Shown in pieces: positions 1 to 9,565 of a DNA stretch of 64,000 nucleotides. Both the position numbers and the translations under genes were made by a program. Location: assembly GCA_035546535.1 (NCBI GenBank), contig DASZWQ010000083.1, positions 1-64,000 on the forward strand, read 5' to 3'. A model generated the notes under the pieces. It worked only from the letters and a program-made list of their open reading frames with translations, was not told where the DNA came from and searched no databases. This DNA comes from Pirellulales bacterium (GTDB taxonomy: Bacteria > Planctomycetota > Planctomycetia > Pirellulales > JACPPG01). Numbering within the stretch: position 1 is the first letter of the stretch; each line of letters starts with the position of its first letter.

Positions 1-2586
1 CTCATCGATCGGCTGCTCGCCAGTCCCGAGTACGCACGACACATGGCGGGCGTGTTCGACGTGGCACTGATGGAACGGCGGCCGGAGAAAAACGTTCCGA
101 TTGCCGAATGGCAGAAGTACCTGTACGAATCGTTCGCCGCGAACAAGCCGTACGACAAAATCGTGCAGGAGATACTCTCGGCCGATGGTGTCGATCCCGC
201 CGCCCGCGCGCCGGCCCGCTTTTACCTCGATCGTGAAGGGGAAGCGAATCTGCTGACGCGCGACATCGGCCGCATCTTCTTTGGCATGGACCTGCAATGC
301 GCGCAGTGTCACGACCATCCGCTGATCGCCGACTATTACCAGGCCGACTATCAAGGGCTGTACGCATTCTTCAATCGCAGCCTGCTCTTCACGGACAAAG
401 ACAAAAAGGTCTTCTTCGCCGAAAAGGCTGACGGCGACGTGTCGTACGTGTCGGTCTTCGATGCCACGCGCAAAGGGGTCGCACTGCCGCAGCTTCCCGG
501 CGGCGAAGCGGTGCCCGAGCCGGCGTTCAACAAGGGAGAAGAATACGTCGTTGCGCCGGCCGACAATGTTCGTCCCGTACCCAAGTACAGCCGCCGCGCT
601 CAACTGGCGCAGCAGTTGTCGGCAAAACCGAATGCATATTTCGACCGGGCGATCGCCAATCGGCTGTGGGCACTCTTGATGGGACGGGGCCTGGTCGATC
701 CGGTCGACTTGCACCACGACGGCAATCCTCCGTCGAACCCTGCGGTCCTTACGCTGGTGGCCGACTCGTTCCGGGCGATGAAATACGACGTTCGGGCAAT
801 GCTGGCCGAGCTCGCGCGCACGCGAACCTATGCCCGGTCCATGGATCTGTCCCCCGACATGCCGGCGCGCGGCCCGCAGCTCGAGCCGCAATTGGCGACA
901 TGGGAAGCAGAGCGAGTGCGGTTGGCCGCCGTGCTCGATGCATCGCAAGAAACATCGCACAAGATCGGCGGCCAACTGTCGGCAGCGCGGACTAACGCCG
1001 CGCCGGTCGCCGACGAGTTAGCCAAAGCCCGCGCGACTGCTGCGGAAGCCAAGAAGAACGCCGAAACGGCCACCGCTACGTTTGCCGCCGCACAGCAATC
1101 GCTTCCGGGTCGCGAGGAGGCATCGCAACTGGTCTCGGCGGCCAATGCCAAGACGGCCGAGGCTGCGGCGAAACTTCCCGACGACAAGGAACTGGCCGAC
1201 GCGGCAGCAAAACTCAAAGCCCGCGCCGAACAGTTGACCGCCGAGGTCGCGAAGCTCACTCAGGCCGTAGCCGAAGGTCCGGCCGCGGTCAAAACGACAG
1301 CCGAAGCGCTCGTGGCCGCTGACCAGGCATTGGCCGGGGCGACCAGCAAATTCGAACCCCTCCAAGCACGCGTTGCCGAACTCACGGCTCAAGCCAAAAC
1401 GGCCGACGCACAAACCCGCGCCGACCGTACGGCGCTCGCCGCCTTCACCAGCAAGATGGACGATGCCCGCAGTGTCGTCGAGCTGTCGCGAGCGAACGAC
1501 TCGGTGCAAGCCGGCCGCGCCGCGACCATGAAAGCCGACGCCGAGCTAACTTCGGCGCGCCAGGCGATCGCCGGCATGCAAGCCGATATCGATCGCGCGA
1601 CTCAGGTCTTCAAAGCCGCCCAACAAGCGGCCGCGGCGGCAAGCGCTGCCGCCACCGAAGCGCGCCAAACACAAGGCGAGCGCAAAGCAACGTACGACGC
1701 GGTAGCCGAAGCCGTCGCCAAGACGCAGATCGCGCGGCAAAAGCTGCCCGACTCGCCTGAGCTGGCGGCCGCCGTGCAGTCGCTCGAGCGCAAAGCGGAC
1801 GAGCTGGCGGCGAGCCTGAAAATGGCCGATGCCGAGGTGAGCGATCGCGACAGCGCCGCCAAAGTCGCCGCCGAACAAGCGTCCGCCGCCCAATCGGCCG
1901 TCGACGCACTGACGGCGCAGCGGACGAAACTCGTCGAACAATCCGCTTCGGCCGAACAAGCCGCGGCCGCCGCTCATCAGAAACTCAATGCGGACCTGGC
2001 CAGCGCCGACACGGCACAGCGCAAACTGGTCGATCGTAGCGGCGTTCGCTGTGCCGTCGCGGTGTTAAAGCCGCTCTCGCCCGAGCAGTTGGCCTGGAGC
2101 ATGATGCAGGCCGCAGGCGTGGTCGATCGAGTGCGCGCGGCGGTCGAGGCCGAATGGAACAAGAACCATCCGACGCCGGATGAAGCGGCCCAGGCCGCGC
2201 GGTCTCGCGAGATCGACCGTGCGCTAAGCGAGAAGCTCAAAGGAGCGGTGCAGGCATTCGTCGCACGCTTCGCCGCTGCGGCCGGCCAGCCGCAACAAGT
2301 CTACTCGGCCACCGTCGACCAGGCGCTGTTCCTGGCCAACGGCGGCGAAGTCCGTTCATGGCTCGCGCCGGCCGAAGGCAATCTCACCGACCGCGTGACG
2401 AAACTCGCCGATCCGCAGCAAGCGGCTGCGGAATTGTACTTGAGCGTGCTCACCCGCGCGCCCTCCGATCAAGAGACCGCCGAGGTCGCAAGGTTTCTCG
2501 AGGCTCACACGGCAGATCGGGCGGCCGCCGTTCAAGAACTCGCCTGGGCGCTGTTTTGCTCGGCCGAGTTCCGCTTTAACCACTAA
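1..2586 (+). CDS. DUF1549/DUF1553 domain protein with inserted coiled coil (5' partial)
   Basis: The frame is open from base 1 (upstream of the first ATG at 43), so the N-terminus lies outside the window; 861 codons are visible. The motif CAQCHDHP near nt 298-321 sits in the DUF1549 part, followed by the conserved NRLWALLMGRGLVDPVD region of DUF1553. Typical family members are exported planctomycete proteins with an upstream cytochrome-c-like domain; their biochemical role is unknown. Between about nt 860 and 2040 there is an Ala/Lys/Glu-rich stretch of some 400 residues with strong coiled-coil character, after which DUF1553 resumes (LSPEQLAWSMMQAAG, then LTRAPSDQE near the end). The gene is followed 17 nt later by a DUF1501 gene, the standard partner of this family. 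Identity of the family is secure; function is not. Confidence 0.9.
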   Translation, partial: LIDRLLASPEYARHMAGVFDVALMERRPEKNVPIAEWQKYLYESFAANKPYDKIVQEILSADGVDPAARAPARFYLDREGEANLLTRDIGRIFFGMDLQCAQCHDHPLIADYYQADYQGLYAFFNRSLLFTDKDKKVFFAEKADGDVSYVSVFDATRKGVALPQLPGGEAVPEPAFNKGEEYVVAPADNVRPVPKYSRRAQLAQQLSAKPNAYFDRAIANRLWALLMGRGLVDPVDLHHDGNPPSNPAVLTLVADSFRAMKYDVRAMLAELARTRTYARSMDLSPDMPARGPQLEPQLATWEAERVRLAAVLDASQETSHKIGGQLSAARTNAAPVADELAKARATAAEAKKNAETATATFAAAQQSLPGREEASQLVSAANAKTAEAAAKLPDDKELADAAAKLKARAEQLTAEVAKLTQAVAEGPAAVKTTAEALVAADQALAGATSKFEPLQARVAELTAQAKTADAQTRADRTALAAFTSKMDDARSVVELSRANDSVQAGRAATMKADAELTSARQAIAGMQADIDRATQVFKAAQQAAAAASAAATEARQTQGERKATYDAVAEAVAKTQIARQKLPDSPELAAAVQSLERKADELAASLKMADAEVSDRDSAAKVAAEQASAAQSAVDALTAQRTKLVEQSASAEQAAAAAHQKLNADLASADTAQRKLVDRSGVRCAVAVLKPLSPEQLAWSMMQAAGVVDRVRAAVEAEWNKNHPTPDEAAQAARSREIDRALSEKLKGAVQAFVARFAAAAGQPQQVYSATVDQALFLANGGEVRSWLAPAEGNLTDRVTKLADPQQAAAELYLSVLTRAPSDQETAEVARFLEAHTADRAAAVQELAWALFCSAEFRFNH

Positions 2587-2603
2587 CGAGGGAGGATACC
2601 CTG

Positions 2604-3893
2604 ATGCGCTGCGACTATGCCTGCCATTCGCCCGAGCATTTGCTCGCGCGGCGTCGCTTCCTGGGGCAAGTGGCCGCCAGCAGTGGACTTTTCGTGGGCG
2701 GACTGGGCGCCGCCGTGCGTCCCGCCGCGGCCGAGCAACTGGCCAAGAACCAGAAACGCATCCTCTGCTTCTACATGGCCGGCGGCCTCAGCCAGTTGGA
2801 AAGCTGGGATCCCAAGCCCAAGACCGACACGGGCGGACCGTTCCGCGCGATTCCGACCTCGGTCCCCGGCGTCCACATCTCCGAGCTGCTTCCCAATATC
2901 GCCAAACAGATGCAGCACCTGATGATCGTGCGCGGCGTGAACACCAAAGAAGACGATCACGGCAAGGGGGGCTACATGATGACGACCGGCCGTCGCCAGA
3001 CGCCCGCCGCCGATTACCCGACGCTGGGTGCCGTCACGGCCAAGGCCCTGGCTCCCGACGAAAGCGCCATTCCTGGCCATATTCGCATTTCACCGGGCGG
3101 AGGCGGCGGACGATCGGACGACGCCGCGTATCTCGGTCCGCGCTACGCGAGCATCGTGCTCGGCAATGGCAATCCGCCCGCCAACAGCGCCCGCGACGGC
3201 TCTCTTTCGGCCGCCGCGGATGAAGAACGTAATCGCCTGCGCCGTCTGGCGGACGAGCGCTTCCTGTCGCGCCGTCGCACGGCGCTCACGGACGCCTACA
3301 CCTACAGCTATGAACAAGCGCAGCGGCTCATGGGCGAGCGCGACCTGTTCGATGTCAGCAAAGAGCCGGCCGCCGATCTCGAGCGTTACGGAACGTACGA
3401 CCTGGGCCGGCACTGTCTGCTCGCCCGGCGACTATTGTCCGGGGGCGCGACGTTCGTCCAGGTCACGCACTCGAACTACGACACGCACAACGAAAACTTC
3501 GATTTCCACCTGGAACAACTCGGCGAATTCGATCGCTCGTTCGCCGCGCTCGTGGCTGACCTGGCCGATCGGGGCATGCTTGATAGCACGTTGATCGTGG
3601 TGCTGGCCGAGTTCGGCCGGACGCCGCGGATCAACCATTTTTACGGCCGCGATCATTGGTCGGCCGCCTGGAGCGTCCTCTTGGGCGGATGCGGCGTGCA
3701 GCGCGGCGGCGCCTTTGGAAAAACCAACGCCAACGGCACCGAAGTGGTCGAGCACCAGGTCGACCACGCGCAGCTTTTCCACACCTATCTGAGCGCCGTG
3801 GGGCTTGATCCGTCGGAAAGCTTCGACGTCGGCGGCCGTTCGATGCCCATGGCCGACCCGGCGGCCAGCGCCATCAAGGAGTTGCTCGTATGA
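2604..3893 (+). CDS. DUF1501 domain-containing Tat-exported protein
   Basis: A 429-residue protein of the DUF1501 family, distantly sulfatase/alkaline-phosphatase-like and abundant in planctomycetes. The N-terminus carries a twin-arginine-like signal: ARRRFLGQ at residues 15-22, then a hydrophobic stretch ending in AAVRPAAAE. Family landmarks seen are FYMAGGLSQLESWDPKP early, DDHGKGGYMMTTGRRQ, and the C-terminal VVLAEFGRTPRIN and GRDHWSAAWS. The start is fixed by GGGAGGA 8-10 nt upstream. It overlaps the next gene by ATGA (3890-3893), so the three genes form one operon. DUF1549/1553 and DUF1501 are presumed to act together at the cell envelope; this is inference from conserved pairing. Confidence 0.93.
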   Translation: MRCDYACHSPEHLLARRRFLGQVAASSGLFVGGLGAAVRPAAAEQLAKNQKRILCFYMAGGLSQLESWDPKPKTDTGGPFRAIPTSVPGVHISELLPNIAKQMQHLMIVRGVNTKEDDHGKGGYMMTTGRRQTPAADYPTLGAVTAKALAPDESAIPGHIRISPGGGGGRSDDAAYLGPRYASIVLGNGNPPANSARDGSLSAAADEERNRLRRLADERFLSRRRTALTDAYTYSYEQAQRLMGERDLFDVSKEPAADLERYGTYDLGRHCLLARRLLSGGATFVQVTHSNYDTHNENFDFHLEQLGEFDRSFAALVADLADRGMLDSTLIVVLAEFGRTPRINHFYGRDHWSAAWSVLLGGCGVQRGGAFGKTNANGTEVVEHQVDHAQLFHTYLSAVGLDPSESFDVGGRSMPMADPAASAIKELLV

Positions 3894-4897
3894 GCGACGC
3901 CGCGCAAGCGCCCAAGGCCGATCCCGCGCAAACGCACGTAGCGGTCGAGTGGAAATACACGAGCCCCTTCATCTCGTGCCGCTTCGACCCGACCGGGCGA
4001 TTCGCCTTTGCGAGCGCCCAGGACAACACCGTGCAGCGTTGGGAGGTTACCAGCGGCGCGAACGTCTCGCTCGCCGGACATGAGAGCTGGGTCCGCGCGC
4101 TCGCTTTTTCGCCCGATGGGCAAACGCTCTACACCGGCGGCTACGAGGGGCGCTTGATCTTCTGGCCGGCCATGGCCGATGCCCCCGCGCCCGCCCGCAC
4201 GATTGAGGCGCACACCGGCTGGCTGCGCGGCCTGGCGGTCAGTCCCGACGGATCGCGCATCGCCAGTTGTGGCAACGACAACCTGGTCAAACTGTGGAAC
4301 GCCGCCGACGGCGCTCTAGTCCAAACGCTTTCAGGCCACACGGGCAACGTCTTCAGCGTGCTCTTTCATCCAGGCGGCCAGTGGCTGCTCTCCGGCGATC
4401 TCATGGGCCAGGTCCACCAGTGGGAAGTCACAAGCGGCAAGCTCATGCGGAGCTTCGATGCCAAGGAGCTACACACGTACGAAAAGGGGCAGGCGGTAGA
4501 TTACGGCGGTGTGCGCAGCATGGCCCTTTCGCCCGACGGCAAAAGCCTGGCCTGCTCAGGCTTGCACAAGGCGACCAATCCGCTAGGTGCCGTGCAGGAT
4601 CCACTCGTGATGGAATTCGACTGGGAATCGGCGAAGCCGCGTATTTCGCACGCGCCCGACGCCAAGTCGATCGCCTGGCGCATCGTCTATCACCCCGACG
4701 GCTACCTGATCGCCGGCTGCGGTGGCACCAATCCGCTGTTCCTGTTCTTCAAGTCGGACCAGGACAAGGAATTCTTCCGCTTCGCCTTGCCGAATACCGC
4801 CCGCGACATGGACCTGCATCGCGACGGCGTGCAATTGGTCACGGCGCATTTTGATAATCACGTGCGCATCAGCCGGATGACGCCGAAGGCAGCGTAA
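3890..4897 (+). CDS. WD40 repeat protein
   Basis: A 335-residue beta-propeller protein. At least five WD40 blades can be read, with repeats such as LAFSPDGQTLYTGGYEG, LAVSPDGSRIASCGNDN and GHTGNVFSVLFHPGGQ, typically ending in a LW/HQWEV-type strand. No signal peptide is visible, unlike its two upstream partners. The start ATG overlaps the stop of the DUF1501 gene (ATGA), implying translational coupling. WD40 proteins are scaffolds with no catalytic activity; the partner here is likely a product of the same operon. The C-terminal third (from about residue 205) has longer, less regular blades. Confidence 0.9.
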   Translation: MSDAAQAPKADPAQTHVAVEWKYTSPFISCRFDPTGRFAFASAQDNTVQRWEVTSGANVSLAGHESWVRALAFSPDGQTLYTGGYEGRLIFWPAMADAPAPARTIEAHTGWLRGLAVSPDGSRIASCGNDNLVKLWNAADGALVQTLSGHTGNVFSVLFHPGGQWLLSGDLMGQVHQWEVTSGKLMRSFDAKELHTYEKGQAVDYGGVRSMALSPDGKSLACSGLHKATNPLGAVQDPLVMEFDWESAKPRISHAPDAKSIAWRIVYHPDGYLIAGCGGTNPLFLFFKSDQDKEFFRFALPNTARDMDLHRDGVQLVTAHFDNHVRISRMTPKAA

Positions 4898-4930
4898 ATG
4901 CCAACTCGGTGACGAATCATCAAGAGGATT

Positions 4931-5070
4931 ATTGTGGTGCAGGCGTCCCGCCTGCGAATTTGTCCGCTCGATCATTGTGGTGCAGGCGTCACGCCTGCGA
5001 GTTCGCCCGCTCTGTCCAGTACTTCGCGCGGCACGGGACGTCGGCGGGCAGGCGGGACGCCCGCAGCACA
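4931..5070. repeat. REP-like palindromic repeat cluster
   Basis: Two direct copies of a 27-bp unit beginning ATTGTGGTGCAGGCGT lie at 4931-4957 and 4974-5000; they differ at one base (CCC/CAC) and each contains the palindrome GCAGGCG-T-C/A-CGCCTGC. A diverged inverted copy (GGCGGGACGCCCGCAGCACA) lies at 5051-5070. The arrangement resembles bacterial REP/BIME elements and sits between the convergent WD40 and aceA genes. The rest of 4898-5206 holds only the aceA terminator. Confidence 0.75.
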
Positions 5071-5107
5071 AAAGGCGGGCGTGACGATCCTTTTGCGAGC
5101 GGCCATG

Positions 5108-5167
5108 AAAAAAACCGCCTCAGGCGGCGCTTGGTGGCTCGCTCAAGCACCAAGGCACCACCTGAGG
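5108..5167 (-). terminator. Terminator of aceB-aceA, with an alternative long hairpin
   Basis: Read on the minus strand, CCGCC-tga-GGCGG (5127-5115) is followed by seven T (5114-5108), a compact intrinsic terminator 80 nt after the aceA stop. An alternative fold pairs CCTCAGGTGG (5167-5158) with CCGCCTGAGG (5127-5118), enclosing an inner stem of CTTGGTG with CACCAAG. The two folds share bases 5118-5127 and cannot form together. Confidence 0.75.
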
Positions 5168-5206
5168 CCAGCGTGGCGTTCCGAAAAACCCTGCCGCCTT
5201 AGTTTC

Positions 5207-6613
5207 TCAGTCGGTGGCCCAGATGTTATTCCGCTCCTGGCCGACCGTGGCCGCCTCACCTTCGGCCGCACAGACCGTCGCGCGGTGCGGGGCCGCACCG
5301 TTTGCGTGGCCGCGGTGCGCGTCCGCCGGGTGGAATTGGGCTTCTTCCGTCGAGCCGGTCAGGGCCGTGGTCGATGCCTCGCCGCGCGAGACGCACTGCG
5401 TGACCTGGTCGAAGTAGCCGGTGCCGACGAAGCGTTGATGCTTGGTCGCCCGGTAATCCCCTTCGGCCTCGCAGGCGAACTCGCGCTCTTGTAGCGCGGC
5501 GTAGGCCGTCATGCCATGATCGCGATAGCCGCGAGCCAGCTCGTACATGGACAGGTTCAGAGCGTGGAATCCGGCCAGCGTGATGAACTGGAAGCGGTAT
5601 CCCATTGCCCCCAGCTCGCGCTGGAAACGAGCAATCGAGGCGTCGTCCAGCTTGCGCTTCCAGTTGAAGCTCGGCGAGCAGTTGTAGGCCAGCATCTTGC
5701 CGGGGAAGCGTTCGTGAACGGCCTCGGCAAACGTTCGGGCTTCCTCCAGATCGGGATGCGAGGTCTCACACCAGATCAAGTCCGCATAGGGAGCGTAGGA
5801 AATGGCCCGATCGATGGCCACTTCCAGGCCGCCGGTCATCCGGTAAAACCCTTCGGCCGTCCGCTCGCCGGTCAAAAATCGCTGGTCGCGCGCGTCGATG
5901 TCGCTGGTGACCAGGCGTGCCGCGTCGGCGTCGGTACGGGCGATCAACACCGTCGGCACGTCGAGAATGTCGGCCGCCAGGCGCGCGGTGGTCAGGGTGC
6001 GAATGAAGTGCGACGTCGGCACCAATACCTTGCCGCCCAGGTGACCGCATTTCTTTTCGCTGGCCAGTTGATCTTCGAAATGCACGGCCGCGGCGCCGGC
6101 TTCGATCATGCCCTTCATCAGCTCGAAGGCGTTGAGCGCGCCGCCGAAGCCGGCTTCGGCGTCAGCCACGATCGGCAAGAAATAATTCTTGTCTGCGCGT
6201 CCCTCGGCGTGCTGAATCTGGTCGGCCCGGCGGAAGGCGTTATTGATCTTGCGCACCACGTTCGGCACGCTGTCGGCCGGATACAGGCTCTGATCCGGAT
6301 ACATCTGGCCGGCGTTATTCGCGTCGGCCGCGACCTGCCAGCCGCTGAGATAAATCGCCTGCAAGCCGGCTTCGGCCATTTCCAAAGCCTGATTGCCGGT
6401 CAGCGCCCCCAGCGCGTGAACGTAAGGCTCGGATTGCAAAAGTTCCCACAGCCGCTCGGCCCCCATCCGGGCAAGACTGTGTTCGACGTGTACGCTGCCG
6501 CGCAGCCGCGCCACTTCCTCGGCCGTGTACTCACGGCAAATCCCTTCCCAGCGCGGGTCCGTATCCCAACGCTCCTTCAACTCTCCGATCGACGGGCAAG
6601 CACGGCGAATCAT
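5207..6613 (-). CDS. aceA: Isocitrate lyase
   Basis: Splits isocitrate into glyoxylate and succinate, the first committed step of the glyoxylate shunt, in the cytosol. The 468-residue length is close to that of enterobacterial AceA (about 434) with a C-terminal extension. The active-site signature KKCGH is at residues 187-191, with the catalytic Cys. Other family landmarks are [24 protein letters not shown] and [10 protein letters not shown]. The start has GGGGAG about 8 nt upstream. It lies 89 nt downstream of aceB on the same strand, so the two are probably co-transcribed. The last 45 or so residues (after the GEAST-like end of the family core) are low in recognisable features and may be a lineage-specific tail. 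Confidence 0.97.
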   Translation of the reverse strand: MIRRACPSIGELKERWDTDPRWEGICREYTAEEVARLRGSVHVEHSLARMGAERLWELLQSEPYVHALGALTGNQALEMAEAGLQAIYLSGWQVAADANNAGQMYPDQSLYPADSVPNVVRKINNAFRRADQIQHAEGRADKNYFLPIVADAEAGFGGALNAFELMKGMIEAGAAAVHFEDQLASEKKCGHLGGKVLVPTSHFIRTLTTARLAADILDVPTVLIARTDADAARLVTSDIDARDQRFLTGERTAEGFYRMTGGLEVAIDRAISYAPYADLIWCETSHPDLEEARTFAEAVHERFPGKMLAYNCSPSFNWKRKLDDASIARFQRELGAMGYRFQFITLAGFHALNLSMYELARGYRDHGMTAYAALQEREFACEAEGDYRATKHQRFVGTGYFDQVTQCVSRGEASTTALTGSTEEAQFHPADAHRGHANGAAPHRATVCAAEGEAATVGQERNNIWATD

Positions 6614-6702
6614 CTCAAACTCCCCAGAAATCCTTTAGGTGTGGCGATGCGTTACAAATCGGTGATCAACATTCTCTTTGAACTCGTGAAAGTAGCGGCG
6701 GC

Positions 6703-8313
6703 TCATGACAACTCGTCGTAGGCCGGCAACGTCAGAAACTCGACGAACTCGTCGTTCGCCACGATCTCGTCCATCAGCTCTGCGGCGCGCTCGTATTTGC
6801 CTTGCTCGAAGGCCGCGTCACCTACCGAGCCGCGGATCTTCTGCAACTCTTCGGCCAGCACCTGGCGGAACAGGTCGAGCGTGACCCGGCGGCCGTCGCT
6901 GAGCACCCCGCGCGGGTGGCGAATCCATTGCCAGATCTGCGTGCGGCAAATCTCGGCCGTGGCGGCGTCCTCCATCAGGTTGTAAATCGGCACGCAGCCT
7001 TGCCCGCGCAGCCACGATTCCAGGTACAACAGCCCCACGTTCACGTTCACCCGCAAACCGGCCTCGGTAATCGGGCCCGTGGGTACCTGCAGCAAATCGG
7101 CCGCCGTGACACGCACATCGTCGCGGCGGATGTGTACCTGGTTCGGCGTGGGCATGTGCTTGTCGAACACCTCAAGCGCCACGGCCACGAGCGCCGGATG
7201 GGCCACCCAAGTGCCGTCGTGCCCATCGGTCACTTCGCGCAGCTTGTCCTGGCGTACTTTTTCGAGCGCCGCTTCGTTGGCCGCGGTGTCCCCTTTGATC
7301 GGAATCTGCGCGGCCATTCCCCCCATCGCAAACGCGCCACGACGATGGCACGTCTTGATCAATAGTTGCGAATAGCTGCGCAGGAAGTGCGTGGCCATGG
7401 TCACCAGCGCCCGATCCGGCAGCACGTAATCGCCTCGGGCGCGGAACTTCTTGATGAAGCTGAAGATGTAGTCCCAGCGGCCGCAGTTGAGACCCACGCA
7501 ATGGTCGCGCAGCTCCCACAGGATTTCGTCCATTTCGAAAGCGGCCAGAATCGTCTCGATCAGCACCGTAGCGCGGATCGTGCTGCGCGGCAGGCCGAGC
7601 TCTTCTTCCGCGGCCACGAACACCTCGTTCCACAGCCGGGCTTCGAGATGGTTTTCCATCTTCGGCAGATAGAAGTAGGGGCCGGAGCCTTTTTCGATCA
7701 ACTGCGTCGCGTTGTGGTAGGCGAAAAGCGCGAAATCAAAGAGCGACGCCGAAACCGGCTGACCGTCGACCAACACGTGCTTCTCAACCAGGTGCCAGCC
7801 GCGCGGGCGGACCAGCAGCGTCGCCGTGTCACGATTCAGGCGGTACTCTTTCCCTTCCGGCGTCACTAGTTCGATCGTGCCGCGCACGGCGTCGCGCAGA
7901 TTGATCTGGCCCTGGATCGTCGCTTCCCACGTCGGGGCGTGCGAATCCTCGAAATCGGCCATGTACATCCGCGCGCCCGAATTGAGGGCATTGATGACCA
8001 TCTTGCGGTCGACAGGACCAGTGATCTCGACGCGACGGTCCTGCAAATCGGCGGGAACGTCCACGACCCGCCACTCGCTTTCGCGAATGCCGCGCGTCTG
8101 CGGAAGGAAATCCGGCACGTAGCCGGCGTCCAACCGCTCTTGCAACTGGCGGCGCCGGGCCAAGAGCTCGCGGCGGCGACCATTGAAGCGGCGGTGCAGC
8201 CGGGCCACGAATTCCAAAGCTTGCGGCGTCAGGATCTCGGCGAATGCGGGCGTTACGGGGGCCGTCACCAGGGCGGCCGCGAGGCGTGGGCGGGCGAGCA
8301 TCATCGAACACAT
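6703..8313 (-). CDS. aceB: Malate synthase A
   Basis: Condenses glyoxylate with acetyl-CoA to malate, the second glyoxylate-shunt step. The frame could start at 8379, but the ATG at 8313 (MCSMMLARP) has a GGGA 8-10 nt upstream and matches the expected length, giving 536 residues (E. coli AceB has 533). It aligns along its length with AceB from memory: [33 protein letters not shown], the signature region [31 protein letters not shown]-like [11 protein letters not shown], and the end [12 protein letters not shown]. The divergent LysR gene at 8560 is the natural candidate regulator. Confidence 0.97.
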   Translation of the reverse strand: MCSMMLARPRLAAALVTAPVTPAFAEILTPQALEFVARLHRRFNGRRRELLARRRQLQERLDAGYVPDFLPQTRGIRESEWRVVDVPADLQDRRVEITGPVDRKMVINALNSGARMYMADFEDSHAPTWEATIQGQINLRDAVRGTIELVTPEGKEYRLNRDTATLLVRPRGWHLVEKHVLVDGQPVSASLFDFALFAYHNATQLIEKGSGPYFYLPKMENHLEARLWNEVFVAAEEELGLPRSTIRATVLIETILAAFEMDEILWELRDHCVGLNCGRWDYIFSFIKKFRARGDYVLPDRALVTMATHFLRSYSQLLIKTCHRRGAFAMGGMAAQIPIKGDTAANEAALEKVRQDKLREVTDGHDGTWVAHPALVAVALEVFDKHMPTPNQVHIRRDDVRVTAADLLQVPTGPITEAGLRVNVNVGLLYLESWLRGQGCVPIYNLMEDAATAEICRTQIWQWIRHPRGVLSDGRRVTLDLFRQVLAEELQKIRGSVGDAAFEQGKYERAAELMDEIVANDEFVEFLTLPAYDELS

Positions 8314-8478
8314 GGAACGTTCCCTTTGCGTTGGGGCGGCGGTGGCGCGGAAGTTCTCGAGGCGCGTGGTTCCGTCCACGCTTGACCTGCGGGACTGCCC
8401 GGAACGCGAACCATTCGCTGCCCCAAGCGGCCCACTTCTGTCACGATGGTACGGCGTGAGCTATTATTTGGGAAAGTA

Positions 8479-8511
8479 ATTGTGTCAATAGATTGAATTG
8501 TTACAATCAAT
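8479..8511. promoter_or_regulatory. Paired dyads in the aceB/lysR intergenic region
   Basis: An AT-rich patch in an otherwise GC-rich gap carries ATTG-tgt-CAAT at 8479-8489 and ATTGAATTGTTACAATCAAT at 8492-8511, the latter with arms ATTGA and TCAAT. The T-N11-A pattern of LysR-type binding sites fits inside it. Location between divergently transcribed aceB and a LysR gene suggests an operator and promoter region. Confidence 0.6.
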
Positions 8512-8519
8512 CAAATACT

Positions 8520-8542
8520 GATCATTAACCCTTTCAATGATC
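8520..8542. promoter_or_regulatory. Perfect 7-bp dyad upstream of the LysR gene
   Basis: GATCATT (8520-8526) and AATGATC (8536-8542) form perfect arms around a 9-bp spacer. The dyad ends 17 nt before the LysR start codon, where a bound repressor would block transcription or initiation. A role in autoregulation is inferred. Confidence 0.5.
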
Positions 8543-8559
8543 TGCGGAGTCTTGCTCCC

Positions 8560-9504
8560 ATGCCCAGCCGACGCCTGACGCACGCCTACAAGGGAAGCCG
8601 TTTGCCGCAGCTGCGCAGCTTCTGTTTCGCGGCACAAGCCGGTAGCGTTTCCAAGGCGGCCGAGCGGATGTTTCTCAGCCAGCCGACGGTCTCGCTGCAG
8701 ATTCAGGCGCTCGAGCGCGAATTGAAAACCGCGCTCTTCGAGCGGCGCGGCCCGCGCATCACGCTGACGCCCGAGGGCAAAACGCTCTACGAGCTGGCGC
8801 TGCCGCTGGTGGAAGGGATCGATGCGCTCGGAGAGAAATTTGCCGCGCGGCGCGGCGGCATCGAAGCAGGCCGGCTGGACATCGCCGCCGGCGAGTCAAC
8901 GCTGCTGTACCTGCTACCGCCATTCATCAAGGAATTCGCCGAACGCTATCCGGCGATCGAACTAAAGCTGCACAACGTCACGGGGCGAGACGGGGTGGCC
9001 ATGCTGCGGGCCGACCAGGTCGACTTTGCGGTCGGCCCCATGACCGAGGAAGGCGAAGGAATGGATTACCGCGACATGTTCGCCGCCGAGCCGATATTGA
9101 TCACGGCCACCGACCATCCCTTGGCGAAGAAAAAAGAAGTGACCATCCGCGACGTCGCGGCGCACCCCTTGATCCTGCCGCCGCGGCACCTAGCCACGTG
9201 GCGCGTCGTCGACTTCGTCTTTCACAAGCACAAGCTGAAATACCACGTAAAGCTCGAAGCTGGCGGCTGGGAAGTCATCAAGAAGTATGTCGAACTGGGG
9301 CTAGGCATTTCGATCGTGGCCAGCCTGTGCTTGACCGGCAAAGAAGCACTCGTCGCCATCCCCATGAAGCGCTATTTTCCCACGCGCCGTTATGGCGTGG
9401 TCACGCGGCGCGGGAAGTTTCTCTCGCCGCAGGCGCAGCGCTTCCTCGAGATCATGGCCAAGGCGGCGCCCAAGCGGGCTCCGGCCGCCGCGCATGCCGG
9501 ATGA
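8560..9504 (+). CDS. LysR-family transcriptional regulator (CysB-like)
   Basis: A 314-residue regulator with an N-terminal winged helix (residues about 13-72, AGSVSKAAERMFLSQPTVSL as the HTH core) and a C-terminal substrate-binding domain (about 98-300). LysR proteins bind T-N11-A sites and sense small metabolites. The N-terminus resembles the CysB/Cbl branch (PQLRSFCFAAQAGS). The gene is divergent from aceB-aceA with 246 bp between, and dyads are present there, so control of the glyoxylate shunt plus self-regulation is the likely job; the effector cannot be read from sequence. Confidence 0.92.
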   Translation: MPSRRLTHAYKGSRLPQLRSFCFAAQAGSVSKAAERMFLSQPTVSLQIQALERELKTALFERRGPRITLTPEGKTLYELALPLVEGIDALGEKFAARRGGIEAGRLDIAAGESTLLYLLPPFIKEFAERYPAIELKLHNVTGRDGVAMLRADQVDFAVGPMTEEGEGMDYRDMFAAEPILITATDHPLAKKKEVTIRDVAAHPLILPPRHLATWRVVDFVFHKHKLKYHVKLEAGGWEVIKKYVELGLGISIVASLCLTGKEALVAIPMKRYFPTRRYGVVTRRGKFLSPQAQRFLEIMAKAAPKRAPAAAHAG

Positions 9505-9565
9505 GCCGATCACGCACTCGGCGCCGTACAGGAAACACGAATACAACCACACATTTCGCAGATGG

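Noticed and set aside
4931-5070. Possible CRISPR array because of short spaced repeats
   Set aside because: Only two direct copies, no regular spacers, and repeat units are palindromic REP-like elements.
5516-6721. A 401-codon plus-strand ORF opposite aceA
   Set aside because: It is the mirror of a highly conserved isocitrate lyase and has no domain resemblance; high GC makes long antisense frames common here.
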